Shown here in pieces: positions 23,994 through 35,056 of a stretch of 64,000 nt of DNA. Origin of the DNA: Knoxdaviesia capensis (lineage: Eukaryota; Ascomycota; Sordariomycetes; Microascales; Gondwanamycetaceae); NCBI GenBank assembly GCA_001510575.1, contig LNGK01000003.1:3177732-3241731 (forward strand). The letters are read 5' to 3'. Each line of letters starts with the position of its first letter. The stretch's first letter is position 1. The position numbers and the translations under genes were made by a program. Under the pieces are notes generated by a model. It did not search any database. It was given only the letters and a program-made list of their open reading frames with translations, and was not told the origin of the DNA.

Positions 23994-24739
23994 GCTTGCG
24001 TGTTGCCTGTCCATCTGTTTGTCTTCGTTCTGCGGGTTTCGTTTTTGTTTGCGTTTGAGGATACTACATTACATGACCACGGCGTTTGTGTGTTTTCACT
24101 TTGGGCTTGTGTTTCAAAAGTTTGTTGAGTTTGGGCGGGGATCTAAAAGCTGGGTTGGGTGTGTTGTTGTTGGCGGCATTCACTCACTCTTCCTGCCGAG
24201 ATTCGAGATTCATGATACCATCAGTTTCGCATCCTTTGACTCTTTTGAGTGTGAATGTAATCGCTTAAGATGTGATCATTTCGCTGTTCGTCTAGGCCTG
24301 TTTTCTGGGCTCTGGGCTGTAGCGACCAGCCACTGTAAAAAGCGACCCTTATAGGGGCCTCTCCGCTGATTAGCCGCCACACGGTCCACCTGAGCACCCT
24401 AATACGAGAGTTGGCATTTCACATGTCTTTTTTTAGTGGGCCGCTAGATTCGCCTGATCACGTCAATGATGTCGCACGCCTTGAAGCTTCTTTGTTAAGC
24501 TTTCCCCAGGCCTGAATTAAAACCCTCTTTCACACACACACACGCACACACACACACATAGCATAGAGTGGACTGGTGTTTTTACGTCTCTTTTGAACTC
24601 TGACTCTACAGACACATTATCTACAAGCAGACCTCGTCAACCCTAACTGCTGGCTGTTTCACCAACTCCCTCGCGACTCCTTCCTCCTCGACTTCCTTCT
24701 GCGGATACCCGTTGCCTTCCTCGTGGCCGAGGCCACGAC
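23994..24739. other. Intergenic region with CA repeat and AACCCTAA box
   Basis: Holds a CA microsatellite at 24531-24559 and an AACCCTAA octamer at 24639-24646, about 95 bp upstream of the next start codon. Otherwise nothing is supported. Confidence 0.55.
24531..24559. repeat. CA dinucleotide microsatellite
   Basis: About 29 nt of CA repeats with one CG interruption, in the upstream region of the gene at 24740. Confidence 0.85.
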
Positions 24740-26459
24740 ATGGCCAAAATCTTCCCCCCGCAAGCAGCGTACCTGTACCCGCAGTTTGATCCGTTCGGGC
24801 CGCCGACGTACATGATGGATCCGCAGCCATCGGCCTCTGCCTCCGCGTCGACGTCGACTGTCACGCCCTCCGCGGCCGCCGGCCAGGCCTCGTCATCGCT
24901 GACCTCGACTCCCGCTCCCTCCAGCTCGGCCGGGGCGCTCCCTGTGCACACCGCGCCCTCTGCCCAAACCCGCCCGGGCCGGCATCACCACCACCATGAC
25001 AGCGGCAGCCACCACAGCCACCACCACGGCCACCACATCGGCCGGTCGATATCTGAGCTTGTCTCGCCGTCGCAGTCGGGCCACGCGCATGCCCCCGGCG
25101 GGAACAGACTGCACCGCCGCAACCACTACGACCGGGCTACCCACTCGGCCAGCTCGATCCAGACGTCGATACATCGCTCGCACAGCGGCCGCGGTCCTGC
25201 TGGGGACGGCGCTCCGCCCGGCTCTGGCGTGGCGGATGCCGAGTCGGTGTCCCGCTACGGTGATACAGGCCGGGATTTCTTCACTCCGGCGCCAGCCCCG
25301 TCGACAGGCCTGTCGCAATCTGTGGCCGGCAGCCGGCTGGGGGCGACACCGGTGGCTAAGCGGACCCATATGGACGCGAGTGGGCTGGACTCCGGGGGCG
25401 GGCTGGCGCCGTGGGTCCCCGACTCTGAGCGGCGGCCCAGTCTGTTCCAGACCCCGGCAGACGTGATACGGTCGAAACGGCCGAGTGCGGCCGGCCTACC
25501 CGGTGTTGAGATGGACGAAGAAAAGGCAAAAGCGATGCGAGATGCCGAAGAGGGGTGAGCCATTTTATCAGTAGACCTTACAAGAACATTTCCTTCTGAT
25601 ACAAGCTTTTCTAACGGGGTGTCGACTTTCCAGATGCTTGGAAGACCTGGTGGCCGAACTCGGCGAGTTCTCCGCCCAGACATCGCAGTGTCTCGACGAA
25701 GCCTACTACTCGGTGCTGGAGTCGCTCGGCACGCTGCACCAGACAGTGGTCAGCCTGCGCGACCTGGTGATCCGCTCGCACGACATGCGCGACAGCTTCC
25801 GCAGCGAGAGCAGCGCGATCGAGCGCGAGGTGCGCACGCAGCTGCAGGCGCACGGCGGCGACCTCAGCGAGCAGAAGACCAGCATCGAGGCGCTGCAGGG
25901 CCGCATACAGGCCGGCGGCACGCGGCTGCGCACGCTGGCGGCCCGCGTCGACGATGTGCGGGCGCGCGTGGCCGCGTGGGACCGCGCCGACGGCGAGTGG
26001 CAGGAGCGCACGCGGCGGCGGCTGCGTGTGGCGTGGGTGGTGATGGTGGTGGTCGTTGGCGTCGGGCTGCTGGTGTTCGGCGTCGCGGTGGCGCGAGGTG
26101 CCGGTAGCGGGTCCGGAGGCGGCGGCGGCGGCGGGCGGGTCGGCCTGGCTGGGGCTCTCGGCGGCGGCGGCAGCGGCGGCGGCGAGGTGGGCGGGATCTC
26201 TGTGGAAAGCCTCGTGGACAGTTTCAGGGACGGCATCGCCAGTGTGTGGGCCGGAGACGAGCCTGTGGATACCGACGACGCGGCTGCATCATCAGCATCA
26301 CCATCGTCGGCATCGTCGCTCTTCAATGTGGCGCATGATGTTCTCTCTAAGCCTTCGGCCACTCCAGCCGATGCAAACACCAGCCTGCTAGAGGCCGAGC
26401 GGGTGGGCGACGTTGGCGAAAAGCCCCAATTGCAGCATGGGGGTCACGATGAGCTCTAA
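24740..26459 (+). CDS. Unrecognised His-rich, coiled-coil, single-pass membrane protein
   Basis: Two exons, 24740-25554 and 25634-26459, give 546 residues. The 79-nt intron (GTGAGC...TTCCAG) joins EEG to CLEDL in frame. Residues 1-270 are low complexity, Ser/Ala/Pro-rich, with a histidine cluster at 81-99 in which 12 of 19 residues are His. Residues about 273-400 form a helical, coiled-coil-like region (LEDLVAELGEFSAQTSQCL onward) with heptad hydrophobics. A basic patch (RTRRRLR) precedes one strongly hydrophobic span at about 404-426, followed by a Gly-rich linker and an acidic/Ser C-terminal tail. There is no signal peptide, so the span probably acts as an internal anchor with the long N-terminal part in the cytosol or nucleoplasm. 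I do not recognise a named family. The His cluster could bind metal ions, but that is speculation. Confidence 0.8.
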
Positions 26460-27216
26460 GCCTCGCCCTCCCCCGGAAAATCGGATCCATCAATGACGCT
26501 CATTTTTTTTTTCCCTTTCTTTTTTCTTTCCATTCATCATCACAATCTCTATATATCTTCCTCCTTTCATTCGGCATACTGTTCCAGCGACGCATCTCTA
26601 CCATTTGTCTTTTCTCTCTAAATGTATACTCTCGCCACTATCTAATACCATTTATTACCCGCGTACCGGTTTTGTGCCTTGGCGATCCCCCCCAAAAAAT
26701 GCCCGCCCAAGAAAGCACGTACCGTGTCTGGAGATTTGCGTCAGCATTCACAACGTAGGCCGTGGTCGAGGTTGCATTGATACCGAAACAGTGCGAATCA
26801 ACGGCAGGGGTGGGGGAGAGGGCATTGCACGGCCTAATATGCACCGACTCAGTGTGCAAGTGGTACATTTTCTGACACTGAAGGATTCGTGATGGGGGGG
26901 GAGGGATGTGACAATGGCGAAGTCGGAACTAGAGATCCTCTGGATTCTTGGCCCAGCCGAAATTGCTGCAGATGGGATTTCTAGACGGCGAAGTTGTATT
27001 TATACGGTACACCACCCGTTTGTGGCCTCGCGGCGTTGGTTCCTTCCTCTCAATTTCAGCAACTAGCCCTCAGGGGACTTTTGATATATCATCCACGGCT
27101 CCTTCATCTCTCTCCAGCTTATTTAACTTATCTCTTCCATCTTCTTCCATCATCTTCCTTCTCTTCTGTCCTCTCAATTCCACACAACACACACACACAC
27201 AAACCGCCCTCCGCCA
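26460..27216. other. Intergenic region upstream of the octad-repeat gene
   Basis: T-rich 3' flank (26500-26540), then balanced DNA. A TATTTATAC element lies at about 26997-27005, roughly 215 bp upstream of the next ATG and may serve as a TATA-like element, followed by a pyrimidine/CA-rich leader. No gene is supported. Confidence 0.45.
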
Positions 27217-27999
27217 ATGTCTTCCAAAGCCGACATCGCCGCCAGCGAGATCCCCGATGTGCCCAATCGCGGGAGCCACCGCCAGGCGGTGCTGACCGAG
27301 TTCGACCTCGAGGCGCCGCCGTCGTACTACGAAATTGCCTCGTCGAGCGCCGCGCTGGACTCGACCCAGGACCTGGACGAGCTGCCGAGCCGCACCAGCT
27401 TCGACACCGCCGGCGAGCAGGACCGGCTCCTCTCGCCCACCTCATCCACGCCCCCGACCCCGCGACGACCGACCGCCGGCACCTCCGGCAGCGGGTCGAC
27501 CACTGCCCGCCGAGACACTCCAGCCAGCGCAGCCCCCGCGCCGCACGCGCTCTCGCCGTCGCTGACCTCCACCAGCGGCTTCTCCACCGCGACCGGGGCC
27601 CGCTCGACCAGCACCACGGGCTACCAGGCACCCGCGCCGATGTCGTGGGAGAACACAGCCAAGTGGGACGCATACGAAGACACGCCGGGCGTGTTCTGCA
27701 GCGAGAGCGGCGGCTGCATCGCGTCGCGCCGCGCCGGCTTCGTGTACTCCGACCGCTCGGGCTGCTTCTGGTCCGACCTCGAGGGCTGCTGCTTCGGCAC
27801 GCGCGGCGGCTTCTGCTGCTCCGACAACGCCGGCGTGTGCTTTTCGGACCATAGCGGCTGCTTCTGGTCGGACAACGCCGGCGTGTGCTTCTCCGACCAC
27901 AGTGGCTGCTTCTGCTCGGACAACGCCGGCGTGTGCTACTCCGATCGCGAGGGCTGCTGTACCGGCCGGCAACAGCCGGTTCAGTATGACTACGCTTGA
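27217..27999 (+). CDS. Cys-rich octapeptide-repeat protein
   Basis: A single exon of 260 residues, starting at the first ATG after a CA-rich leader. Residues 1-145 are disordered, Ser/Thr/Pro-rich, with one short conserved-looking patch (LEAPPSYYEIASS, about 31-43). From residue 154 to 249 the protein consists of exactly twelve 8-residue units. Every unit has Gly at position 5, most start SD, and positions 6-8 are Cys or aromatic; SDNAGVCF and SDHSGCFW alternate. The array holds 15 cysteines, and an 11-residue tail ends in YDYA. There is no signal peptide or membrane span. I recall similar short SD-x-x-GC repeat proteins in other Eurotiales but no assigned function. The period and the fixed glycine suggest a beta-solenoid or a metal- or disulfide-stabilised stack; this is inference. 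Confidence 0.85.
   Translation: MSSKADIAASEIPDVPNRGSHRQAVLTEFDLEAPPSYYEIASSSAALDSTQDLDELPSRTSFDTAGEQDRLLSPTSSTPPTPRRPTAGTSGSGSTTARRDTPASAAPAPHALSPSLTSTSGFSTATGARSTSTTGYQAPAPMSWENTAKWDAYEDTPGVFCSESGGCIASRRAGFVYSDRSGCFWSDLEGCCFGTRGGFCCSDNAGVCFSDHSGCFWSDNAGVCFSDHSGCFCSDNAGVCYSDREGCCTGRQQPVQYDYA
27676..27963 (+). repeat. 24-bp tandem coding repeat, 12 units
   Basis: In-frame tandem array of twelve 24-nt units encoding the octapeptides described for the host gene. The last six units alternate between two types, giving a 48-nt super-period, and are the most similar at DNA level. The first three units are more diverged. Confidence 0.9.
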
Positions 28000-28497
28000 T
28001 TTGTGGGCGATGGTGTTCGGGGCTTTTGATTTTTCTTCCTCTTCTTTTTGGGTACCGGTATTGTTTTGCTGTTCTTGGGTCTTTTCTGGGTTGTTTGCTG
28101 TGTCACGATGCCTTGCTTTTTTGTCTTTGCCTTTTATTCCCCCCAACGAGCGATTTCGGGCATTGGAGTTCCTCAACTTTCTGTATATGTTTCATTTGTC
28201 AATCTTGAGGTTTCTGTTTCTGAAGGAGTTTTTATCTGCGGTTGGACCACTCTGGTTGGCTGTTTCCAGTACATAATACTATATTCCGATTTCCATCTCG
28301 TGCATCGATTGGCTTCAACCGCTAAGCCTGACTGGGAGGGGGACTTGCATATATCACCAGAGCAGAACTAGCTTGGTGTTATAAGCTGCATATTCAAAGA
28401 GGCTATCCCCGGAGGAGACCTCCAAGCCAGCTTTTACGGAGGCTGTCAAACACATACTATCACAAGTTACTGACTATCAACCCACAATCTCTCAACT
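28000..28497. other. 3' flank of octad-repeat gene and spacer
   Basis: T-rich flank to about 28230, then balanced DNA. A TATA-like ATATATC/TTATAAG stretch occurs at about 28350-28385, ahead of the open frame at 28498. Confidence 0.4.
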
Positions 28498-29117
28498 ATG
28501 AGAGACCAAGCCCGCCCTCACTGCGGCATCGAAAGTCGGAAAGTCTCTTCGACGTCGTCGTCAAAGTCGTCCTTGTCAAAGTCGTCGTCTGGGTCTTCGT
28601 CCGGGTCTTCAAAAACAGATCCCGCGGAGAGCCTCAAGCGTCCGCATGCCCCGAGATGTGCGATCAACGGGTATCCCGGCCACACTCTTACCAACATCAC
28701 CATGACGGGCCAAGGCGGGTGTTGCAGCCCCTAACCCCAAGACAGCGATGCGGGCGAGGAGAACGAAGAGAGCGATGCAGGCGGTGAAACAAGCTTAAAT
28801 GCGGCCAAGACGGCACGGGCAACACCGAAAGCGCGGGGTCCGGGGGCTCAGCTCAGACAGCAGTTTCGAGGAGGAGGTCGGCTTTGGACTGCGACTTTGA
28901 ACGTGAGGAGGAAATCAAGGACGGCCTGATCCCGTTTGCTCGTGCACTGGTCTTCACTCTTCACCGGAGAGGCGCTGAACATTTGACCATGAAGACAACG
29001 AGGGCTAACGGGTCTTGTCAACCCTGGGGACCGCCAACGGGTTTCATGGCCGTCGGGAATGAATACGAGTGGAACCCGGAGCAGGGTCAAGGCTATGAAA
29101 TTCAATGCCCATCTTGA
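28498..29117 (+). pseudogene. Possible small or decayed gene, Ser/Lys-rich
   Basis: A 78-codon frame (28498-28734) follows a CA-rich leader-like stretch and TATA-like elements, and encodes a Ser/Lys-rich segment and a short Cys-containing end. After its stop (28732-28734) the same frame stays open and acidic (DSDAGEENEESDAGG) for about 65 codons. Another frame (about 28794-29117) then encodes EREEEIKDGLIPFARALVF and ends near 29117. This could be one gene broken by a stop and a frame change, a gene with introns I cannot place, or chance. No family is recognised. No joined product is proposed. Confidence 0.25.
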
Positions 29118-31535
29118 TGTTTATTCTGACCACTGACCAGAGTTCGAGTGGTGCGGGAAGCGCGGGTTAAAACCCTAATACGGTCGGGGTTCGCGTGGGA
29201 ACATCCATGAAGCTTCTCCTGCATGTTGCCGCCAGGTTGGACTTGAGCAAATCCCGCAATTCCTACGGAATCCCAGAAGCAGCGGGTACATGCCCCGATG
29301 TTTTTTTTTTTCGAAGTGCCATGCCTTGCGCAAGGCCGATTGATGCGGACGAGCGCAAACCCACCACCGGCAGGTATCAGATATCTGGTGCCGGAAGCCC
29401 GAGAAAGGGGGGCCAAAGGTGACCTCGGGGAGGCCTGGTAGAAAGGAGGATTTCAACGAGGAGTTGACTGCACCAACCAAGGAACACAGCTCTGGGGCCG
29501 TCTGATGTCCATCGATGCGAGCACAAAAAAAACAAAAACAAAAAAAAAGTGTGACTCGATGTATGTCCTGGCAAGCAAACTTGGGACTCCCAAGACCTGC
29601 GCCACCTTTCTCGGCTTGGGGGGCCGCGTGTGTGGATGGTGATGTCGGCGATTCGTGGAACCCTCTTACGACGACATTGAGGCCGCAAAGCCACCACCAG
29701 CGAAACACTATCCTAGTTGTGATTTTTGTTTTGTTTTGACGCAAGGACGACGGCAAACACGGCGACGGAATGTGGAGACCTGAGGGAACGGCTAGACTCC
29801 TCAGGAAGACTTTTGACTTTTTCTTTCTTTTTATTTGCGGACTTCTTGAGATGTCGTCCCTGGCCTGGCTTAAATTGCCGTTGAGACCAACCCCACCCTC
29901 CAACCTTGATTGCTTCCCGGGCTGGATGAGGCCGAGCCTGCACAGAGCGAGGAGCTCCGTTCCATCGAGGGGTCGTTGGAAATCACCCGTAACCTCCGAC
30001 CGGCTCCACGTGAGAGCCAGACTGGGAAGCAAGAAGGCCTCTGTAACCCCCCTCCCATCACTCTTCCGAGAGCTTGGCAGGCGAACATTGGCAGCTGAGG
30101 GCGATCCTGCGAGGAAGAGAGGGGGGGCGGGGGGGTGTTGGTATTCAAGTTGGGCACGACACTACCAAAGCTGCCGTGTCCCGCTGTCTAGAACGCTGCT
30201 TGTGACTCAGGCTTGCAAACTAAAACAGCTAAGATAGGCCCGGTGTCGAAGTAGCTGTTCCACAATCTCCGTGGACACACGCACCATGGAATGGAGAAAA
30301 GAGAATGAAGCCTGGCCTGATGCCGTCTGTCTCTGGTGTTATTCTCGCGGATAAGGCTTAAGTTAGTGATTCACATCATCTTGCTCGGATTCTCCAAATT
30401 TAGATCATCATCAAGTTCGTCTTTTTTCGAATAAAAAAGTACGGGTGATGATTCTATCAACTGTCCACTGTAACCGCACAGACTTCGACGTGATGTGCTT
30501 GCTCTGTTTTTGCCGCTGGCGAAGCGCTGATGTCATTTTCACGTCGGCCTTCACACGTCCAAGCCTGTCTGCGTGTCCCTGTCCATCCATACATATTCAC
30601 CAACCGCAGCGCGAAGAGAACTGCCTAAAAGTGTGAATACTTGTCACTGAAGCACGTCAACCCGGCTGCGCTGCCACGGTTAGGGGGAATCATCCAGACG
30701 GCCCTGCTGGCAAGTTGGTGCTGACTTGCACGCTTGCTCGGCGCCGGTTCACTCCGGACATAACAGATTAATGTCGACGAGCTCCAACAGCTAGAACCCG
30801 AGCGACTAGAGGAAGTAGAGGGGAAAAACAGGATGGGATCCCTGGTACAAGGCGGCGGCTGCCAATCTTTTTAGACTTGCCGCTCGTTCCAGCTGCTGCA
30901 CAGGAAAAACTAACAGCCCTCGTCTAGATTTAAATCCAAGTCGGCCTCTGCTTTTTTGATACCGACTATAAGACTCCAGAACTTCCCTTCGTATCTCTTC
31001 TCTCTCTCTGTTTTTCCCGTTCCGTTTGTCTCCAATTGATCCATTCCAATCCCGCCGTGTTCCCCCAGTTACTCGCGGTTCACCGGCCTATGAAATCCCA
31101 ATCCTGCCAACGTTAATAAAGCTACATACCCGGAACTTCGCACACTTTCTCTGCACTTCCTCTTTCTGTTCCCCTCCATCCGTCAGAATCTGTTTGTTAT
31201 CTGATCTCTCTCCTGGCAACTCTCCCTCTTCACGTCTCTCGATCTTAACCTCAACCCAACCATCTCAACCTCGTCTCTCTTAGTCAGCACACACACCTCC
31301 TGCCAATTTCAATCTGACTGTCACACGCTCGTTCACCTGGTCACTCGCGCCTTCCACACTTTTTTCGTCAACACAGTCATCCAGCCTGCGCCACGAGCTG
31401 CAGCTTCTCTTCTTCATTAGCTACAGCCCAGATAAAGAAAGACAGCCAACTGCGGGAAGCTTCTATTCGTGATCTTCTTTCACACCCTCTCTTTTTCTTC
31501 TTTTTTTCCTCGATTTCCACCCTAAACACACTCTA
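29118..31535. other. Intergenic region with no supported gene; leader of PX gene at the right
   Basis: Contains a 285-codon open frame on the minus strand (29175-30032) that has no recognisable domain and many low-complexity turns; I treat it as chance. From about 30990 the plus strand becomes C/T-rich and probably is the promoter and leader of the gene starting at 31536. Confidence 0.45.
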
Positions 31536-34500
31536 ATGCCCGCCGATTCGCCTCTTTCGGCCCAAGATCCTCGTCTTTCCGAACCCCACCACGATCTGCA
31601 TCCCGGAAATAAGACGTCATCGCCGCACTCTTCGTCGTCGTCTGCAGCTTTGGCTTCTCTCAACTCCAGCGAACACACTTCGTCTGTAACTCTTGATTCT
31701 CCCTCGACTTCTTCTGCCAGCGTTTCAAACATTTCCGGCCCGTTTACCTTCCAGCGCGTCGATTCTATCGACGAGTTCTTCGACGCCTCCGACGAACCCT
31801 TTGCCGCTCCCGCCGTGCCCGGATCTGCTGGCGCACAATCTTCTTCCATGTCTCCAGCTGCTGTGTCCGCCCAGCCTGCGCCGGGCTCCAAAAATGCCAC
31901 CAAATCGGCCGCTCTGCAGTCCTCCCGCCAGCCGGGCCAGGCGCTGACGGGCAAACAGGAACACTGTAGGTGCCTTTTTTTCTTTTCTTTTTCTTTCTTT
32001 CTTCTTCTGTCCTTTCGCAGGACTGAACTCCTGTGTGGCCCAAGTCCCGCTGGCTAACCGTTTGTGCTACGTACTTCTCGAAACTCAGACCTGAAGCGCG
32101 AACTAATGTCGGAGCAGGTGAAGAGCGAGATCTCCGAACTCAACTCTCCCACTGCCCTCCGCCGATTTGGCGCGCCTTTCAAGTCAGACTTTGGCGAGGT
32201 CTCGCCGCTGGACTCCGAGCTTCCCATCCTCAGATACATCTTCGTCCACCATGTTCGGGACTTTCCCTTTTTGGATAAAGCTCGCGAGAAGGAGTTCTGG
32301 CAAGACAAACTACAAGTGGTAAGCTCCCAGTAACAACAAACCTAGCCTGCCTCTCCCAGCTCCTACCGGATCTTTAACATGTTCGTTGCCATCGGCCATA
32401 GTTCCTCGAGTCGTTTGCTAGCAAAAGCATCTCGTCATCCGAGGACCGCCTCGAAGAGACCAAGCGCCGCAAGCTTGCCATCAAATGCCAGAAGCTCATT
32501 GAGCTGATGATGGTTTCCGGAATTCGCACCTCTTCTGGCTTTGAGGAGCGCATCCGCTTTTCCGAGATTGAAATCGTTGACAGCAATGCTATTGAGTCTG
32601 GTGTTATGCACACCATCCCCGAGGGTAACTACATTAATGGCTGGGACGTAAACGTCGCGGGCGTGCGGATCACATCAGTCAAGCGCAACATTCGCTATCA
32701 CAAGCATGCAGTAAGTTCCCGAGGAAACCCAAACCGTCTTCGTCGCGGCCCATACTTACCACCAGCCTGTGTTTCTAGGAATTCATCCTCCGTGTGAAGC
32801 GGAAGGGCGAGCTTGAGTTCTTTGTCGCCCGCAGATATGGGGACTTCAGCCGGCTTCACCACAACCTGCGCGTTGAGCTTCCCGGAAAAGTCCTGCCGTC
32901 CCTGCCGAAGAAAAACAAGTCCGATTCTACGACTAGCGGGTTGTTCTCGATAACAGGACCCAATAGCGACGATACTGCGTCCATCTCCTCGGTATCGACT
33001 CAGATGACTAGCGTGTCGCAATTGAATGGAATCATGGAAATGGCTAGCATCAACACCAACTCGAAGACTCTCTCAGTTCGGGGCCACGCCCGAGGAAGCT
33101 CCAGCGGCTCCGTCCCCGGCCCGCGAACCTCCCCGCGTCCGTCTACCGACTCCCGTGTTCCTCACAGTCCCCTGATGGGCCCGACCAAGGACGACGAACC
33201 GGTGACGCTGTGGCGAGAGACCCAGCGTATTTCCCTGCGTGCCTTCCTCCGGTCTCTTCTGCAGAGCCCCCAGTCGGTACAGGCGAAAGCCTTGGAAGAC
33301 TTCTTGACCAAGGATCCCATCACTCCTACCGATGAAGATGTCGATGATATCATGCGCCGAAAGGCCATGGACGAGCGGCGCATCGAGGAGCAGCGGAAGT
33401 TCTACGAAATCGCTCGGAAGCGTGCTGCCGAGTTGGACGAGTATATGGAACAGTGAGATATTTCCGCCTGCTCTTGTCTTGTGTGTTTCTTCCTATAAGT
33501 TGCAAATACTAACCCAGTGAACCCTACTATGTAGATTCCGCCAAGATATTGTTGAACGAAATGGCCTTACCATGCTTTTCCAGGAAATCAAAGACAAGGA
33601 GACCATCCAGGACCTCAGCATCCAGTATCGCAAGTTTGCCGAGTGGCTGAGAATCGAGATCGCCGCCACGATCTACCACTTGTTCCTTGCGGAAGACAAC
33701 TCGCCCGAGCTATTTGCCCAGGCCAAGCGCATTCACGGTTTAATCCCCTACACCGTCATCAAGAACGTTATCCGTATTGCGAACCCCGCCGCGGTCATGT
33801 CGAGTGTTTTGGACGTCTTCCTCGCTCAGCCCTTTGGCGCACGCTCTTTGATGCAGCGCATCTTCTCGCTTACGCTGAACGACGGAATCCGGAGCATCCA
33901 GCGCTCCATCGACAGCCTCTCGGCCAAGATCGACGACGAAGTGTTCGTGTCTAAGCTGAAGAGCTATACCGAGGCTCCCGACGAGATCAAGCAGTTTATC
34001 CGAAATGAATCTGTCAGCGACGATGTGGATATGATTGTGGCTATCCTTCGCTCGGAACTGCTCAGCCCTCCGCTTGAGCCCGAGCAAATTGGACGTCTTT
34101 TCAACGCTTACGTTGCCTTCAACAGCGCGGTAGAGAATATTGACGAAGAGCTGAAGCAGGGGGCTCAACTGTTCTCGTACCTGAAGCAGCTGCTGAAGCT
34201 GTGCACCCGCCAGCGCGACAAGCTGATGATGTTGAGTCTTGTTGAAGAGCCTGTTACTCTCCAGCTCTTCCGTGATTTGTTCACCATCTTCTATGAGCCG
34301 CTGGTGCGTGTGTACAAGGCGGCCAACGTGTACACCAGTGTGACCGACTTTGCTGTGTTCATCGACGACATGATCCAAGTGGTTGAGAAGTGCCAGCAGC
34401 AGGATGTCTCGGCGGATCCCAACCAAACCGTGCAGGCGTTTATCGACCTGTGCCAGCGCCACGAGCACAACTTTTACAAGTTTGTCCACGAGGTGCACAT

Positions 34501-35056
34501 CCACGACAACGGTCTCTTTACGCAGTTGATGGGGTGGATCGAGGGAATTCTGGACTTCCTGCGCAACGGGCCGGCCAACGGCACGCTTAACATCAACGCG
34601 CTGTTTGAAGGCGCGTTCAGCACCGGAGCCATCGACAAGGAGAAGGCGATTGCCGAGATCGACAACCTCATCGCCTGGCAGGAAGCGCGGAAGAAGTGGC
34701 ACCAGGACAAGACGAGACAGAAGATGGCGGCCGAGGGGTCGGGAGCCATGCCGCTGTCGCCGACGGGATCGGGCGGGCCGGGCTTCGACGTGCTAGCGTC
34801 TGGGTTCCGCGCGACCGACTTTGGGCTGGACGCCATGGACTTTGAGGACATGGCGTACTCGGAGGACGAGGACGACGAGGAGGAAGCCGAGGCGGAGGAC
34901 GAGATGGACCCGATCGAGGCGGAGCGGCGGCGGCGGGTGAAGCGGCAGGACCGGCTGCGGCGGAGCGCCGGCGAGCCGAGCAAGCCGGCGGTGTCGGAGG
35001 TGCACAAGCTGCGGGAGAACTTTCTTGTTATGCTCCGGAACGTGCTGGCGGGGTGA
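31536..35056 (+). CDS. PX-domain protein with PXB and DUF3818 regions (Lec1/Ypr097w-like)
   Basis: Five exons (31536-31965, 32089-32318, 32402-32710, 32779-33452, 33535-35056) give 1054 residues; every junction restores the frame (EHYLKREL, LQVFLESF, KHAEFIL, MEQFRQ). The order is: a Ser-rich disordered N-terminus (1-143); a PX-associated helical region with LPILRYIFVHHVRDFPFLDK (about 144-285); a PX domain (about 290-505) with RRYGDFSRLHHNL near 342 and a Ser-rich insertion before LWRETQRISLRAFL; then a long helical region of DUF3818 type (about 550-930); and an acidic stretch (EDEDDEEEAEAEDEMD) before the C-terminus. PX domains bind phosphoinositides, usually PI3P. The yeast relative Ypr097w/Lec1 is linked to sterol and lipid-droplet/mitochondrial lipid distribution, from memory. 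A peripheral membrane lipid-handling role is the best inference. Confidence 0.9.

Noticed and set aside
29175..30032. 285-codon minus-strand frame as an independent gene
   Set aside because: No recognisable motif and no leader; kept only as part of the doubtful 28.5-30 kb region.
33740..34702. 320-codon minus-strand frame
   Set aside because: Antisense to the last exon of the PX-domain gene; no domain character.
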